Shown: positions 11,231-22,158 of the stretch, piece after piece
How positions within the stretch are numbered: position 1 is the first letter of the stretch
Layout of the letters: the number at the start of each line of letters is the position of its first letter
From: Pseudomonas asgharzadehiana
GTDB taxonomy: Bacteria; Pseudomonadota; Gammaproteobacteria; Pseudomonadales; Pseudomonadaceae
Length of the DNA stretch: 64,000 nt
Reading direction: 5' to 3'
Assembly: GCF_019139815.1 (NCBI RefSeq)
Contig: NZ_CP077079.1
Span: forward strand, 620,001 to 684,000
Translations under genes and position numbers: made by a program
Notes under the pieces: model-generated
Databases searched by the model: none
Seen by the model: only the letters and a program-made list of their open reading frames with translations
What the model was told of the DNA's origin: nothing

Positions 11231-11957
11231 AGTCCGCGATCTGGTAAAAGTCTTCGACACCCGTGGCCAGGTGGTGCGCGCGGTGGACCACGTCACCACT
11301 CAGGTGGCCAAGGGTGAGGTGCTGGTGGTGATCGGGCCGTCCGGCTCGGGTAAATCCACGTTCCTGCGCTGCCTCAATGGCCTGGAGGAGTTCGACTCCG
11401 GCTCGGTGAGCATCGACGGTCTGCAACTGGCTGATCCGAAAACCGACGTGAACGCCTATCGCCGCGAAGTCGGCATGGTGTTCCAGCACTTCAACCTGTT
11501 CCCCCATATGACCGTGCTGGAAAACCTGTGCCTGGCGCAAAAAGTGGTGCGCAAGCGCGGCAAGAAAGAGCGCGAAACCAAGGCCCTGGCGCTGCTGGAA
11601 AAAGTCGGCATTGCGCAGAAGGCCAACGAGTTCCCCTCGCGGCTGTCCGGCGGCCAGCAACAGCGTGTGGCGATTGCCCGCGCCCTGGCGATGGAGCCCA
11701 AGGTGATGCTGTTCGACGAGCCCACCTCGGCCCTCGACCCGGAAATGGTCGGCGAAGTACTCGACGTGATGAAGACCCTGGCCCTGGAAGGCATGACCAT
11801 GGTGTGCGTCACCCACGAAATGGGCTTTGCCCGTGAAGTGGCCGACCGGGTGCTGTTCTTCGACCATGGCAAGTTGCTGGAAGACGCCGCCCCGGCCGAA
11901 TTCTTCGACAGCCCGAAAGACCCGCGTGCCCAGGCGTTCCTGCGTCAGGTCCTGTAA
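11223..11957 (+). CDS. Amino acid ABC transporter ATP-binding protein
   Basis: ATPase of the polar amino acid importer (GlnQ/HisP-like). From the GTG at 11223 it is 244 residues with Walker [10 protein letters not shown] at 38-46, the Q-loop in [10 protein letters not shown], signature LSGGQQQR, Walker B VMLFDEP and the switch His in CVTHEMG. GGAGG lies ten bases upstream of the GTG. A TTG at 11202 would add seven residues. It overlaps the permease by eight bases, so the four-gene transporter is one unit. Confidence 0.9.
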   Translation: MIEVRDLVKVFDTRGQVVRAVDHVTTQVAKGEVLVVIGPSGSGKSTFLRCLNGLEEFDSGSVSIDGLQLADPKTDVNAYRREVGMVFQHFNLFPHMTVLENLCLAQKVVRKRGKKERETKALALLEKVGIAQKANEFPSRLSGGQQQRVAIARALAMEPKVMLFDEPTSALDPEMVGEVLDVMKTLALEGMTMVCVTHEMGFAREVADRVLFFDHGKLLEDAAPAEFFDSPKDPRAQAFLRQVL

Positions 11958-11993
11958 CACCAAGGTCCTGAGTAAGGGGTCATGGGGTAAACC

Positions 11994-13901
11994 TCATAGC
12001 CTGAATTTACCGACCAGCGTTTGTAGATCCAGGCTCAGCCTTGTCAGTTGAACACTGGCCGCCGCCGTCTCCTCACTGGCGGCGGCGGTTTGTTCAGACA
12101 CATCCCGTACCTTCAACACGCTGCGATTGATCTCTTCGACCACGGCGCTCTGCTGTTCGGCGGCGGCGGCGATCTGCGGGTTCATTTCCTGGATGACCGA
12201 CACCGTGCGAGTAATGGCCGCCAGCGCCTCGCCGGCGTCGCGGGTCAGGCTGACGCTGTAGTCGGTCAGGTTGCCGCTGCTGTCCATGATGTCTGCCACC
12301 TGTTGGGTGCCTTTATTCAGGCCCAGAATCAACGCCTCGATTTCTTCGGCTGACTCCTGAGTGCGCTGGGCCAGGCTGCGCACTTCGTCGGCCACCACGG
12401 CAAAGCCTTCGCCGGCGCTGCCTGCGCGTGCGGCTTCAATGGCGGCGTTCAGCGCCAGCAAGTTGGTCTGCTGGGACACGGATTTGATCACGTCCAGCAC
12501 GCTGCCGATTTTTTTGCTCTCTTGCTGCAGCGTCAGCATGGCCCGGCCCGACAGGGTCATTTCGCTGGCCAGGTTACCAATCTGTTCAATGGCCAATGCG
12601 ACCACCTTGTCTGCGGCGCTGGCCTGCTGGTCTGCCTCATTCGCCGCCAACGACGCTTGTTCGGCGTGCCGGGCGACTTCGTGGGCGGTGGCGAGCATTT
12701 CATTCATGGCCGTGGCGACCTGATCGGTTTCGTCTTTCTGGTTGTTGGCCCCGTCGCGGGTCTGTTCGGTCACGGCCGTGAGTTGCCCGGCGGCACTGGC
12801 GATTTGCCCAGCGCTGTCCCCGATGCCGCTGATCAGGTCGCGCAAATTGCGCGTCATCAGGCTGATGCTGTGTTGCAACTGGCCCACCTCATCCCGACGT
12901 TCCACCTTCACGTCATGGCTGAGATCGCCCTTGGCGATACGGCCGGCAACCGCCAGCACCTGGCGCAACGGCAGCGCAATCTGGCGGCCGATCCACCCGG
13001 CGGTCAGGGCGCCGAGCACTACGCAGGCGAGGGTGACACTGATCAGCAGAGTGCGCGTTTGGCTGGCCTCGCGGTCACGTTTGAAGATTTGCGCCTGACT
13101 CAGTAGGTCGCTTTGCTCCAGCAACTGGTCGACGTGCTGTTCGAGTCGGTTTTGCATCGTCTCGGTGTTGAACTGAGCGTCTTTGAGCGCCACCAATTGC
13201 TCGCGGTAGGTCGCCAGGTCGGCTTTGAGCTGGGCGGAATCGACGGGCAGGTCCATGACGGCCGACTGTGCGACCTCCAGGGCGTCGAGCGCCTTGCCGA
13301 CGGCTTCGGCATAGGCTTGCAGTGACTCGGCCGCCCACGCGGGTTTTTGCGTGCCGTCGTCGGCAAGTGCCATCGCTTGGCGCAGGTCTTCGATCGCATC
13401 CAGGGCTTTCTGGTCTTCCTGGTCGGGCAGGTCACTGGCGAACTGGGCCAGGGTGTCGCTGGCCTGAAGCGCACTGTTTTGCAGGGGGCTGCGCGCGCGC
13501 TCACGACGTTCGATCAAAGTCGGCAACTCGGCAAGAGCCGCTTTGAAACCCGTCACCAAACGGGTGGCTTGCTCCAGGCGTTGCTGGTCGGCCGGGTCTC
13601 CCATGCGGCTTGAGAGGACGGCCAGATGCTGTTCGATCTTTTCAATCTCTACGCCGATTTTTCCCAGGCTGCTGGTGTCCGTCAGGGTGCGATACACAAT
13701 GCAGTCGGCACGCATGGTTTCGGCCGCAACCGCCAGCTGCCCCAGCGTCGAGAGCTTGGCTGATCGAGCAAGCACAGCATTGAGGGCCTGCCAGCCGGTC
13801 ATGGCGATGATCAGGCTCAGCATCAGCACTTGGCCAAAGCCCAGGGCGAGTTTGAGACGAATGCTGGCGTTGGCCAGTAAGCGGGTCAGTCGAGCAAACA
13901 T
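11994..13901 (-). CDS. Methyl-accepting chemotaxis protein with long helical sensor domain
   Basis: Transmembrane chemoreceptor of 635 residues. TM1 is at about 15-37 and the periplasmic region at about 40-283 is almost entirely helical. TM2 is at about 284-305, followed by HAMP and a signalling domain with the conserved hairpin tip [17 protein letters not shown] and [14 protein letters not shown]. The size of the sensor region and the absence of Cache-type features fit the helical bimodular (HBM) class typified by McpS of P. putida, whose known ligands are organic acids. The assignment to that class is inference. It lies convergent to the amino acid transporter and upstream of a second, similar receptor. 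Confidence 0.88.
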   Translation of the reverse strand: MFARLTRLLANASIRLKLALGFGQVLMLSLIIAMTGWQALNAVLARSAKLSTLGQLAVAAETMRADCIVYRTLTDTSSLGKIGVEIEKIEQHLAVLSSRMGDPADQQRLEQATRLVTGFKAALAELPTLIERRERARSPLQNSALQASDTLAQFASDLPDQEDQKALDAIEDLRQAMALADDGTQKPAWAAESLQAYAEAVGKALDALEVAQSAVMDLPVDSAQLKADLATYREQLVALKDAQFNTETMQNRLEQHVDQLLEQSDLLSQAQIFKRDREASQTRTLLISVTLACVVLGALTAGWIGRQIALPLRQVLAVAGRIAKGDLSHDVKVERRDEVGQLQHSISLMTRNLRDLISGIGDSAGQIASAAGQLTAVTEQTRDGANNQKDETDQVATAMNEMLATAHEVARHAEQASLAANEADQQASAADKVVALAIEQIGNLASEMTLSGRAMLTLQQESKKIGSVLDVIKSVSQQTNLLALNAAIEAARAGSAGEGFAVVADEVRSLAQRTQESAEEIEALILGLNKGTQQVADIMDSSGNLTDYSVSLTRDAGEALAAITRTVSVIQEMNPQIAAAAEQQSAVVEEINRSVLKVRDVSEQTAAASEETAAASVQLTRLSLDLQTLVGKFRL

Positions 13902-13998
13902 GCTGCACCTCCTAATCTGAAAAAGCGCTTCGAGCAGAAACGCTAAATCGATTCGGGGTGATCGCGGGCTGATAACTGCGTAGGAACTTTCGCAATGT

Positions 13999-14022
13999 GC
14001 GGCGGCCTTGATCGGCCGCCGC
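13999..14022. other. GC-rich hairpin between the two chemoreceptor genes
   Basis: A nine-base-pair perfect stem, GCGGCGGCC/GGCCGCCGC with a six-base loop, sits 11 bases beyond the stop codon of the following minus-strand receptor gene. There is no T-run on either side, so it may be a weak or Rho-assisted terminator or an mRNA 3' stabiliser. Confidence 0.45.
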
Positions 14023-14032
14023 GCAGCGTCGG

Positions 14033-15949
14033 TCAGATGCGGAAGCGACCGACCAGGGTTTGCAGGTAGACACCCAGGCGCGCCAGTTCGGCGCTGGATG
14101 CGGCGGTCTCTTCGCTGGCCGACGAGGTTTGTTCCGACACATCGCGCACGTTCAGCACGCTCCGGTTGATCTCTTCCGCCACGGCGCTTTGCTGTTCGGC
14201 GGCGGTGGCGATCTGCGAGTTCATCGCCTGGATGGTCGAGACGGTACGGGTGATGTTTTCCAGGGCGCTGCCGGCGCGGCGGGTCAACTCGACGCTACTG
14301 TCGGTGAGGCTGCGGCTGTTGTCCATGATGGTCGCCACCTGCTGGGTGCCGCTCTGCAGGCCGACAATCAGCTCTTCGATCTCTTCGGTGGACTTCTGGG
14401 TACGCTGGGCCAGGCTGCGTACTTCGTCGGCCACTACGGCGAAACCGCGCCCGGCTTCACCGGCTCGCGCGGCTTCGATGGCCGCGTTGAGGGCCAGCAG
14501 GTTGGTTTGCTGGGCCACGGATTTGATCACGTCGAGTACGCTGCCGATCTTGTCGCTTTCCTGCTTCAGGTCGGCCATGGCAACCGTGGAATTACCGACT
14601 TCAGTGGCCAGGCGCTCGATCTGGGCGATGGCTTCGCCGACCACTTTGTCGCCCTCGCGAGCCTGCTGGTCCGCCGCGACGGCGGCTTCCGAGGCCTCTT
14701 CGGCGTTGCGTGCCACTTCCTGTACGGTCGCAGCCATTTCGTTCATGGCGGTGGCGACCTGATCGGTCTCGATCTTCTGGCTGTTGACCCCGGCGCTGGT
14801 CTGTTCGGTCACGGACGACAGCTGCTCGGCGGCGCTGGCGATCTGGGTGACGCCATCGCTGATACCACCGATCAGTTCCCGCAGGCCCAGGGTCATGCTT
14901 TGCATGGCCCGTTGCAGTTGGCCCAGTTCGTCCTGGCGCAGCGAGTTCAGGTTGTGGCTCAGGTCGCCCGAGGCGACGCGTTCGGCCACTTGCAGGGTCT
15001 GGTTCAGCGGAATGATGATCTGGCGGGTGATGGCCCATGCGGCAACCAGGCCGAAGATCAGCGCCAGGGTGGTGGCCAGCGCCAGCAGTTGTTTGGCTTG
15101 TGCGGCGTCGTTGTCGCGGACCACGGTCTGCGAAACGGTAAGTTTGTTGCTGCGATCCAGCAGGACATCGCCCTGGGCGCTCATGATTTTCAGTGCGGCG
15201 GCGCTCGCCACCTGAGAGTCGCGGTACTGGCTGACCGCTGCGCGGTAGGCTTGCAGCGAAACGCCGGCCTGTTGCAGGTTGGTCGAAAATTGTTCAGGCA
15301 GTTGGCCGGTCAGCTCAGTGGCTTTCTTCAAGGCGTTGTCGATGGCGTCCAGCGCGGGCTGTTCCGCCTCGACCTTGCCGCTGTAGGTGTAGCCGCGCAC
15401 TTGGAAACGCGCCTGTTGGATGAGTTTGCTCAGGCCGACGATGCTGTTGAACTGGCTGACACTGTCGCCCTGCAACAGGGTTTTTTCCACTTCGCCGACC
15501 TTGATTACCGCGTTGTCGGCAGTGTCGCCCAGTTTGCTGCGGGCGTTTTCGCGGTTGGCCCCGGCCTGGACCATGGCGTCGAAGGCGCGTTTGTATTGGT
15601 CGACGGCAGCGAGTTGGTCGTCGATCAAGACGATGTCGGCGGGTTGCTCGATCAATGTGCGCGCGGTTTTCAAGCCGCTTTCCAGTTGGCCAAGGAAGCC
15701 ATTGACCGCTGTCGGGCCCTGCTCGCCGCGACGCATTTCGAAGTCCAGGCGCGCGATGCGCAGGTCCTTGGTCAGGTCGTTGAGGCTGGCGATATAACCC
15801 AGCTTGTCGCCACGGCTGATCACCCCGGAGAGCCCGGTCCAGCCGGTGAACGTCGTGATCAGCGTCAACAGCAATACCAGGCCAAAGCCCACGCCCAGCT
15901 TGGTCTTGACGCTGACATTACCCAGCTTTTCGGCTAACGCACGGTACAT
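14033..15949 (-). CDS. Methyl-accepting chemotaxis protein, McpS/HBM-like
   Basis: Second chemoreceptor, 638 residues from the ATG at 15949 ([19 protein letters not shown]), chosen because AGGGGAG lies just upstream and the longer frame to 16024 adds Cys-rich, non-native residues. TM1 is at about 16-38, followed by a roughly 250-residue all-helical periplasmic domain, TM2, HAMP and the MCP signalling domain ([23 protein letters not shown]). Length and domain plan match P. putida McpS, a receptor for TCA-cycle intermediates. The ligand here is unproven. The signalling half is close to the neighbouring receptor while the sensor halves diverge, which fits duplication with change of specificity. 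Confidence 0.88.
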   Translation of the reverse strand: MYRALAEKLGNVSVKTKLGVGFGLVLLLTLITTFTGWTGLSGVISRGDKLGYIASLNDLTKDLRIARLDFEMRRGEQGPTAVNGFLGQLESGLKTARTLIEQPADIVLIDDQLAAVDQYKRAFDAMVQAGANRENARSKLGDTADNAVIKVGEVEKTLLQGDSVSQFNSIVGLSKLIQQARFQVRGYTYSGKVEAEQPALDAIDNALKKATELTGQLPEQFSTNLQQAGVSLQAYRAAVSQYRDSQVASAAALKIMSAQGDVLLDRSNKLTVSQTVVRDNDAAQAKQLLALATTLALIFGLVAAWAITRQIIIPLNQTLQVAERVASGDLSHNLNSLRQDELGQLQRAMQSMTLGLRELIGGISDGVTQIASAAEQLSSVTEQTSAGVNSQKIETDQVATAMNEMAATVQEVARNAEEASEAAVAADQQAREGDKVVGEAIAQIERLATEVGNSTVAMADLKQESDKIGSVLDVIKSVAQQTNLLALNAAIEAARAGEAGRGFAVVADEVRSLAQRTQKSTEEIEELIVGLQSGTQQVATIMDNSRSLTDSSVELTRRAGSALENITRTVSTIQAMNSQIATAAEQQSAVAEEINRSVLNVRDVSEQTSSASEETAASSAELARLGVYLQTLVGRFRI

Positions 15950-16042
15950 GTTGCAAACTCCCCTGGAGCACGGCTTGGACTTATTGCAGGGGTTATCGGC
16001 ATGAGCGCAGGAATCTATAGCCACATCGGATCTGTGCTGTGG

Positions 16043-16750
16043 TTAGAACAGTCGGGCGAGCAACGCGGTCACGGCGGTTTCAACCCGCAGGATGCGTGCG
16101 CCGAGCTGCACCGGTTGCAGGCCGGCCTTGGTCAGCAGGTCGACTTCGTAGGGGATCCAGCCGCCTTCGGGGCCGATGGCCAATGTGACCGGTTCATCCA
16201 GGCCACGCGGGCAGGGTGGGTAGTCGCCGGGGTGGCCGACCAGGCCCCGGGTGCCTTGCGTCATCGCCGGCAGGCGGTCTTCGACGAATGGCTTGAAGCG
16301 CTTCTCGATGATGATCTCGGGCAGCACCGTGTCCCGCGCCTGTTCCAGGCCGAGGATCAGTTGTTCGCGAACCGCCTCGGGTTCCAGAAACGGAGTTTGC
16401 CAGAAGCTTTTTTCCACCCGGTAGCTGTTGACCAGCACCACCTTCGGCACGCCCATCGCCGCCACGGTTTGCAGCACACGACGCAGCATTTTCGGGCGCG
16501 GCAGGGCCAGCAACAGGGTCAGCGGCAGTTTGGCCGGGGGCGGCTGGTCGAAGCTCACCTGCAGCTCGGCTTCGCTGGCTTCCAGGCGCAGCAAGTGTGC
16601 ATTGCCCATCAAGCCACCCATGCGCCCAACCCGCAGGTTGTCGCCTACGGCGGCGCGGTGGACTTCCTGCATATGCACCAGGCGCCGATCACGCAGCACC
16701 ACGCGGTCGGCCGCTATAAAGTCGGCCTCTTCCAGTAGCAGCAGGTTCAC
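16043..16750 (-). CDS. rsmE: 16S rRNA (uracil-1498-N3)-methyltransferase
   Basis: SPOUT-class methyltransferase that makes m3U1498 in 16S rRNA. The 235-residue protein has an N-terminal PUA-like domain and the C-terminal knot motifs LAIGPEGGW and [11 protein letters not shown], which bind S-adenosylmethionine. The start is a GTG that overlaps the tatC stop (GTGA), so it is the last gene of the tat cluster here. Confidence 0.94.
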   Translation of the reverse strand: MNLLLLEEADFIAADRVVLRDRRLVHMQEVHRAAVGDNLRVGRMGGLMGNAHLLRLEASEAELQVSFDQPPPAKLPLTLLLALPRPKMLRRVLQTVAAMGVPKVVLVNSYRVEKSFWQTPFLEPEAVREQLILGLEQARDTVLPEIIIEKRFKPFVEDRLPAMTQGTRGLVGHPGDYPPCPRGLDEPVTLAIGPEGGWIPYEVDLLTKAGLQPVQLGARILRVETAVTALLARLF

Positions 16751-17538
16751 GGCTGGGTCGCTGGCGGCTGGTCGTCGTCGGCGGGTCTGTCATCCGGGTG
16801 TTCGCCGCGCTTGCTGATCAGGCCGCTGAACAGAATGCCGATCTCGAACAGCATCCACATCGGCACGGCCAGCAGGGTCTGGGAGAAAATGTCCGGCGGG
16901 GTCAGGATCATGCCGACTACGAAGCAGCCGATGATCACATACGGGCGGATCTTCTTCAGGTACTGCACGTTGACCACGCCGATCCACACCAGCAGCACCA
17001 CGGCCACCGGGATCTCGAAGGCCACGCCAAAGGCGAAGAACAGCGTCATCACAAAGTCGAGGTAGCTGGTGATGTCGGTCATCATCTCCACGCCGGCCGG
17101 GGTGGCGGCGGCGAAGAACTTGAAGATCAACGGGAACACCAGGAAGTAGGCGAACGCCATGCCGGTGTAGAACAGCAGGATGCTCGACACCAGCAACGGG
17201 ACCGCAATGCGTTTCTCGTGCTTGTACAGGCCCGGCGCGATAAAGCCCCAGATCTGATGCAGGATCACCGGGATCGCCAGGAACAGCGAGACCATCATCG
17301 TCAGCTTCAACGGTGTGAGGAACGGTGATGAGACGTCGGTGGCGATCATCGTCGCGCCGGCCGGCAGATACTGGCGCAGTGGCGTGGAGACGAAGGTGTA
17401 GATCTGCTGGGTAAAGGCGAACAGCCCGGCAAAGATGATGAAGATGGCCGCTACGCAACGCAGCAGGCGGGTACGCAGCTCGGTGAGGTGCGAGACCAGC
17501 GGCATGTGCTGGTCGTTTTCCGGTTTATCAGCGCTCAT
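16747..17538 (-). CDS. tatC: Sec-independent protein translocase TatC
   Basis: Polytopic inner-membrane receptor for twin-arginine signal peptides. The 263-residue protein has the six TM helices of the family and the conserved N-terminal [11 protein letters not shown] segment with the signal-binding Glu, plus the LVFPLIFKF loop region. It overlaps tatB by four bases (ATGA). The C-terminal tail is acidic and Pro-rich ([15 protein letters not shown]). Confidence 0.96.
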   Translation of the reverse strand: MSADKPENDQHMPLVSHLTELRTRLLRCVAAIFIIFAGLFAFTQQIYTFVSTPLRQYLPAGATMIATDVSSPFLTPLKLTMMVSLFLAIPVILHQIWGFIAPGLYKHEKRIAVPLLVSSILLFYTGMAFAYFLVFPLIFKFFAAATPAGVEMMTDITSYLDFVMTLFFAFGVAFEIPVAVVLLVWIGVVNVQYLKKIRPYVIIGCFVVGMILTPPDIFSQTLLAVPMWMLFEIGILFSGLISKRGEHPDDRPADDDQPPATQP

Positions 17539-17936
17539 GGGGCTCGCGGCGGCAATGTTGGGTCATGGGGGGCGGGCGACGCAACGGGCGTCGGCGCAGG
17601 CTCGTTGGGGTGGGGCGCGGCTGGCGTGGCGTCGACGACGTGCGGGGCGGCCTGCTCAGGCACAGGCTCCACCGGCTTGGCCGGCTCCTGCACCGGCGAG
17701 AGAATCTTGCGTGCCTCCTGCTCCAACGACAGGATATGTTCGTTATGCAGTTGCCGGCGGATCTCGTCGGCGCCGATTTCCCGTTCAACTTCCTGTTTGA
17801 TCGCGTTGAAACTGCGTTTCAGGCGCCCGATCCACAGGCCGGCGGTGCGCGCGGCACCGGGCAGGCGTTCCGGCCCCAGTACCAGCAGGGCCACGAGGCC
17901 GACGAGCAGCAGTTCAGAGAAGCTGATACCAAACAT
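17535..17936 (-). CDS. tatB: Sec-independent protein translocase TatB
   Basis: Membrane subunit that forms the Tat receptor complex with TatC. The 133-residue protein starts [26 protein letters not shown]: an N-out TM helix, the conserved Glu at position 8, and the LGPERLP hinge leading into an amphipathic helix. The C-terminal third is a Pro/Ala-rich tail. It overlaps tatC and follows tatA by ten bases. Confidence 0.95.
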   Translation of the reverse strand: MFGISFSELLLVGLVALLVLGPERLPGAARTAGLWIGRLKRSFNAIKQEVEREIGADEIRRQLHNEHILSLEQEARKILSPVQEPAKPVEPVPEQAAPHVVDATPAAPHPNEPAPTPVASPAPHDPTLPPRAP

Positions 17937-17946
17937 TAGTCAGTGC

Positions 17947-18225
17947 TCACGAGTCTTTGCGGGTCGGCTCTTCGACTTTCTCAGCCTGCACGTCGAAGGT
18001 ACGACGCTCGGTGATCGGCTGGCTGGCCTGCGGGTGTGCAGGCTGGGCCGGCGGTACGGGATTGGCCGCAGGGTCGGCGGGTTTTTCGTCGTCGTTCATG
18101 GCTTTACGAAAGCCCTTGATCGACTCGCCGACATCGGTGCCCAGGTTTTTGAGTTTCTTGGTGCCGAACACCAGTACCACCACTACCAGAATGACGATCC
18201 AGTGTTTCCAGTCAAAAATGCCCAT
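17947..18225 (-). CDS. tatA: Sec-independent protein translocase TatA
   Basis: Pore-forming Tat subunit, 92 residues. A single TM helix (residues 7-20) leads to the [10 protein letters not shown] hinge with the invariant Phe-Gly pair and an amphipathic helix ([15 protein letters not shown]), followed by a Pro/Ala-rich tail. It is the first tat gene and lies 25 bases downstream of hisE, so tatABC is probably co-transcribed with hisI-hisE. Confidence 0.95.
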   Translation of the reverse strand: MGIFDWKHWIVILVVVVLVFGTKKLKNLGTDVGESIKGFRKAMNDDEKPADPAANPVPPAQPAHPQASQPITERRTFDVQAEKVEEPTRKDS

Positions 18226-18250
18226 GCTGCAAATCCTCGATAAAAATTAT

Positions 18251-18583
18251 TCAGGCGGACGGACGCGAGGCCTTCTCAGCGTGCCCGGACAAGCCGAAGC
18301 GACGGTCCAGTTCATCCAGTACGGCCTGCGGATGCTGCCCCAGTTGGGCGAGCATGACCAGGCTGTGAAACCACAGGTCGGCGGTTTCGTAGATCACATC
18401 ACTGCAGTCGCCGCTGATTTGCGCGTCCTTGGCGGCAATGATGGTCTCGACGGATTCTTCGCCGAGCTTTTCCAGGATCTTGTTCAGGCCCTTGTGGTAC
18501 AGGCTGGCGACGTAGGAGCTGTCGGCGTCCGCGCCTTTGCGGTCTTCCAGTACCTGGGCCACGCGGTTCAGGGTATCGCTCAT
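18251..18583 (-). CDS. hisE: Phosphoribosyl-ATP diphosphatase
   Basis: Second enzyme of histidine biosynthesis, converting PR-ATP to PR-AMP. The 110-residue protein is all-helical with the MazG-like metal-binding pattern [13 protein letters not shown] and the downstream [10 protein letters not shown] start at ATG 18583, three bases beyond the hisI stop; the longer open frame to 18697 is a shadow of hisI. HisE and HisI are separate proteins, as usual in Pseudomonas, in contrast to the fused enteric enzyme. Confidence 0.95.
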   Translation of the reverse strand: MSDTLNRVAQVLEDRKGADADSSYVASLYHKGLNKILEKLGEESVETIIAAKDAQISGDCSDVIYETADLWFHSLVMLAQLGQHPQAVLDELDRRFGLSGHAEKASRPSA

Positions 18584-18585
18584 GG

Positions 18586-18978
18586 TCAGTGTCCTGCGGA
18601 ATAAATGGCGTGCGGGTCTTTGAGCACCGGTTCTACAACCTTCCACTCGCCGTTCTCGAACACGCGATAGAAGCAGCTGTGACGGCCGGTGTGGCAAGCG
18701 ATGCCGCCGATCTGCTCGACCTTGAGGATTACCACGTCGGCGTCGCAGTCCAGGCGTATCTCATGCAGGGTCTGCACATGTCCGGACTCTTCGCCCTTGC
18801 GCCACAGTTTGCCACGCGAACGTGACCAGTAAATGGCGCGCTGCTCAGTGGCGGTGAGGCTCAGGGCCTCGCGGTTCATCCAGGCCATCATCAGCACGCG
18901 CCCGGTCTTGTAGTCCTGGGCGATGGCCGGCACCAGGCCGTCACTGTCCCATTTGATCTCGTCCAGCCAGTCTTTCAT
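18586..18978 (-). CDS. hisI: Phosphoribosyl-AMP cyclohydrolase
   Basis: Third enzyme of histidine biosynthesis. The 130-residue zinc enzyme carries [11 protein letters not shown], which includes a metal-site Cys and Asp residues, and [12 protein letters not shown] with the two further zinc Cys. The open frame continues far upstream to 19527, but the ATG at 18978 gives the standard N-terminus [19 protein letters not shown]. It is followed by hisE and the tat genes, a Pseudomonas-typical order. Confidence 0.95.
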   Translation of the reverse strand: MKDWLDEIKWDSDGLVPAIAQDYKTGRVLMMAWMNREALSLTATEQRAIYWSRSRGKLWRKGEESGHVQTLHEIRLDCDADVVILKVEQIGGIACHTGRHSCFYRVFENGEWKVVEPVLKDPHAIYSAGH

Positions 18979-19019
18979 GTTCGGCTCCGGCAATTTGCAA
19001 CAGTGTATAACCGGATCGG

Positions 19020-20624
19020 CTATCGACGCACGATCAGATAAACGCCCACGGCGACCATGATGCCGGCCGGCCAATGGCCCAACTGATTCAACGGGCCGCC
19101 AATCGCCAGCATGACCCCGCCCACCAGGTGCGCGGCGCCGAGCAGGCGCAGGAACCAGTCGTCCTTGCGCTTGCGCCACGGCGGCTCCGGGTCCTTGGCG
19201 TGGGGTTGGGACATGCGCTCCAACAGGTCGCGGGTCATGTTGGCCAGGTGGGGCAGTTGTTCCATCTGGCTGTGCAGGTTGCCCAGCACAGTCTTGGGGC
19301 TCATGCGCTCGCGCATCCAGCGTTCCAGGAACGGCTGGGCGGTGTTCCACAGGTCTAGATCCGGGTACAACTGGCGGCCCAGGCCCTCGATGTTGAGCAA
19401 GGTTTTTTGCAGCAAGACCAACTGCGGTTGCACTTCCATGTTGAAGCGCCGCGCGGTCTGGAACAGGCGCATCAACACCTGACCGAACGAAATATCTTTT
19501 AACGGTTTTTCGAAGATCGGTTCGCACACCGTACGGATCGCCGCTTCGAATTCGTTGAGTTTGGTCTCCGCCGGCACCCAGCCGGAATCGATGTGCAACT
19601 GCGCCACGCGGCGATAGTCGCGCTTGAAGAAGGCAAACAGGTTACGCGCCAGGTAGTCCTGGTCTTCCGGGGTGAGGCTGCCGACGATGCCGCAGTCGAT
19701 CGCGATGTACTGCGGGCTCCACGGGTTGACGGTGCTGACGAAAATGTTGCCTGGGTGCATGTCGGCGTGGAAGAAACTGTCGCGAAATACCTGGGTGAAG
19801 AAGATCTCCACGCCGCGCTCGGCGAGCATCTTCATGTCGGTGCGCTGGTCGGCCAGGGTGGCGAGGTCGGTGACCTGCACGCCGTAGATGCGCTCCATCA
19901 CCAGCACCTTGGGGCGGCACCAGTCCCAATACACCTGCGGCACGTAGAGCAGCGGTGAGCCTTCGAAGTTGCGCTTGAGCTGGCTGGCGTTGGCGGCTTC
20001 GCGTAGCAGGTCGAGTTCGTCGTAGATGGTTTTTTCGTAGTCGGCGACCACGTCCACCGGGTGCAGCAGGCGAGCATCGGCGCTGAAACGTTCGGCGGCG
20101 CGGGCGAGGATGAACAGCCATGCCAGGTCCTGGCCGATGATCGGCTTGAGGCCGGGGCGGATCACTTTCACCACCACTTCTTCACCGCTCTTGAGCTGCG
20201 CGGCGTGCACTTGCGCCACCGAGGCCGAGGCCAGCGGCTCGACATCGAAGCGGCTGAACACGTCGCTGATCGGCTTGCCCAGTTGTGCCTCGATCAACGC
20301 CATCGACTGCTTGGAATCGAACGGCGGTACGCGGTCCTGCAGCAGCATCAGCTCATCGGCGATGTCTTCGGGCAGCAGGTCGCGACGCGTGGAGAGGATC
20401 TGCCCGAACTTGATAAAGATCGGCCCCAGGTCCTGCAACGCCAGGCGCAGGCGCGCGCCACGGCTCAGCTCCAGCTGTTTGCGCGGGAACCAGCGCCACG
20501 GCAGCACGTAGCGCACCGCCAGCAGGAACCACGGCAGGGGCAGGGCGAACAGCAGGTCATCGAGACGGTAGCGGATTACGACGCGCTGGATACGAAACAA
20601 ACGGCGGACGGCGAGCAGCTTCAT
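19020..20624 (-). CDS. ubiB: Ubiquinone biosynthesis regulatory protein kinase UbiB
   Basis: Atypical ADCK/ABC1-family kinase-like ATPase needed for ubiquinone synthesis, membrane-anchored. The 534-residue protein shows the family KxGQ motif within [12 protein letters not shown], an Ala-rich nucleotide loop (ASASVAQVH) replacing the canonical Gly-rich loop, and the catalytic HADMHPGN loop. Two C-terminal TM helices (about residues 490-530) act as anchor. It overlaps ubiJ by four bases. Confidence 0.95.
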   Translation of the reverse strand: MKLLAVRRLFRIQRVVIRYRLDDLLFALPLPWFLLAVRYVLPWRWFPRKQLELSRGARLRLALQDLGPIFIKFGQILSTRRDLLPEDIADELMLLQDRVPPFDSKQSMALIEAQLGKPISDVFSRFDVEPLASASVAQVHAAQLKSGEEVVVKVIRPGLKPIIGQDLAWLFILARAAERFSADARLLHPVDVVADYEKTIYDELDLLREAANASQLKRNFEGSPLLYVPQVYWDWCRPKVLVMERIYGVQVTDLATLADQRTDMKMLAERGVEIFFTQVFRDSFFHADMHPGNIFVSTVNPWSPQYIAIDCGIVGSLTPEDQDYLARNLFAFFKRDYRRVAQLHIDSGWVPAETKLNEFEAAIRTVCEPIFEKPLKDISFGQVLMRLFQTARRFNMEVQPQLVLLQKTLLNIEGLGRQLYPDLDLWNTAQPFLERWMRERMSPKTVLGNLHSQMEQLPHLANMTRDLLERMSQPHAKDPEPPWRKRKDDWFLRLLGAAHLVGGVMLAIGGPLNQLGHWPAGIMVAVGVYLIVRR

Positions 20625-21244
20625 GCGTTATCGCTTGGATCAAGGGAACGGCTCAGGCGCTCGAAGCGCGCCTCAAGGCGTTCCAGGTCGATTTTGGCCT
20701 TGTCGAGTTCGCGAAAGCGCGCTTGCGCTTCCCGCTGCCCGACCAGGGTGCGCGATTCTTCGCTCAGGTATTCGGCGAGGTTCTGGTTGAGGCTGGCGAA
20801 CCCTTGCTGGTACCAGCGCGAGCGGCTGCGCAGGTGCCCGCTGATCAAGTGGGTGGCGACGGGGCCGATCCAGCGTGACAGCTCGTATTCCCAATCCAGC
20901 TCCAGGTCTTGCAGCACGGCGGCGAGGTCCATCAGCACCGAGCTGTCGCCTTCCAGTGCCACTTCGGCGCTATGCAGGATGGCGGTCTTGTTGCGACTCA
21001 GCGCCAGGTGCAGCAGGCTCGACGCCGGCGCGCGCAGGGTGCAGTCGGCGTCGGCGGCCCAGTGGCTGGCTAGCAACAGGCCTTCATCGCTGGGCAGGAT
21101 AAACAGCTGCAAGGCGGGGCTCGTGCAGTCGACGGCGATGATCTTGCCGTTCAGATGCGCGAGCCGAGCCAGGGCGGTACTGTCCAGGCGCAGCACACGG
21201 TTAAGGCCGTGTTCGACGCTGGCGAGCAGGCCTTGCAGCAGCAT
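20621..21244 (-). CDS. ubiJ: Ubiquinone biosynthesis accessory factor UbiJ
   Basis: SCP2-domain protein that binds hydrophobic ubiquinone intermediates for the soluble Ubi complex. The 207-residue product has an N-terminal SCP2-like fold and a C-terminal charged coiled coil ([20 protein letters not shown]). Its start ATG shares one base with the ubiE stop, and it overlaps ubiB downstream, so ubiE-ubiJ-ubiB is a tight operon. Confidence 0.92.
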   Translation of the reverse strand: MLLQGLLASVEHGLNRVLRLDSTALARLAHLNGKIIAVDCTSPALQLFILPSDEGLLLASHWAADADCTLRAPASSLLHLALSRNKTAILHSAEVALEGDSSVLMDLAAVLQDLELDWEYELSRWIGPVATHLISGHLRSRSRWYQQGFASLNQNLAEYLSEESRTLVGQREAQARFRELDKAKIDLERLEARFERLSRSLDPSDNA

Positions 21245-22014
21245 CAGGGCTTGATACCGCGGTGCAGGGCGACGATGCCGGAAGTCATGTTGTGGTAGGT
21301 CACACGGTCAAAACCGGCTTCTACCATCATCGACTTCAGGGTTTCCTGGTCGGGGTGCATGCGGATCGACTCGGCCAGGTAGCGATAGCTCTCGGCGTCA
21401 TTGGTGATCAGCTTGCCCATCAACGGCATGAACGCGAAGGAGTAGGTGTCGTAGACCTTGGACATCAGCGCGTTGGTCGGCTTGGAGAACTCCAGCACCA
21501 ACAGGCGCCCACCCGGCTTGAGCACGCGCAGCATCGAGCGGATCGCGTCCTCCTTGTGGGTGACGTTACGCAGGCCGAAGGCGATGGTCACGCAGTCGAA
21601 ATGGTTGTCGGGGAACGGCAGCTTTTCGGCATCGGCCTGGACGAACTCGATATTGCCGGCGACGCCTTTGTCGAGCAGGCGGTCGCGGCCGACCTTGAGC
21701 ATCGAACCGTTGATGTCCGCCAGCACCACCTGGCCGGTGGGGCCGACGAGCTTGGAGAACTTGGCCGCCAGGTCGCCCGTGCCGCCGGCGATGTCGAGCA
21801 CGCGGTTGCCAGTGCGCACGCCCGACAACTCGATGGTGAACCGCTTCCACAGGCGGTGCATGCCGCCGGAAAGCACGTCATTCATCAGGTCGTACTTGGC
21901 GGCGACTGAGTGGAACACCTCAGCGACTTTTTCCGCTTTTTGGCTTTCCGGGACGTTCTTGAAGCCGAAGTGAGTGGTGGGTTCGGCATCGCTGCCTTTG
22001 CGCTGATCAGTCAT
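21244..22014 (-). CDS. ubiE: Ubiquinone/menaquinone C-methyltransferase
   Basis: S-adenosylmethionine-dependent C-methyltransferase of ubiquinone synthesis. The 256-residue protein starts at the ATG at 22014 ([21 protein letters not shown]). Class I SAM motifs are visible: [15 protein letters not shown] (motif I), VLADIN (post I) and the family pattern [19 protein letters not shown]. First gene of the ubiE-ubiJ-ubiB operon. Its upstream region (22015-22158) is shared with the divergent PHA gene. Confidence 0.95.
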   Translation of the reverse strand: MTDQRKGSDAEPTTHFGFKNVPESQKAEKVAEVFHSVAAKYDLMNDVLSGGMHRLWKRFTIELSGVRTGNRVLDIAGGTGDLAAKFSKLVGPTGQVVLADINGSMLKVGRDRLLDKGVAGNIEFVQADAEKLPFPDNHFDCVTIAFGLRNVTHKEDAIRSMLRVLKPGGRLLVLEFSKPTNALMSKVYDTYSFAFMPLMGKLITNDAESYRYLAESIRMHPDQETLKSMMVEAGFDRVTYHNMTSGIVALHRGIKP

Positions 22015-22158
22015 ATCGCTGTCACCAAAAGAGAATGCGGGACATGATAATCCCCAAGGCCTGCTTTGTCTTGGCAAGGCTGCAGGTAAGATAGCTACCC
22101 ACCGAGACCTTTTGCCGCATCGAAGGTATTCAAATCCCTATAAAGAGGAATCATCGCG

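Noticed and set aside
14060..15937. A 625-codon plus-strand frame opposite the second chemoreceptor, and similar long frames opposite opgG (548 codons), opgH (827) and argS (676)
   Set aside because: All are antisense shadows of clearly identified genes in GC-rich DNA.
18586..19527. A 313-codon frame that extends hisI upstream into the ubiB 3' end
   Set aside because: Only the part from 18978 matches HisI; the upstream residues are Arg/Pro-rich and are ubiB read in another frame.
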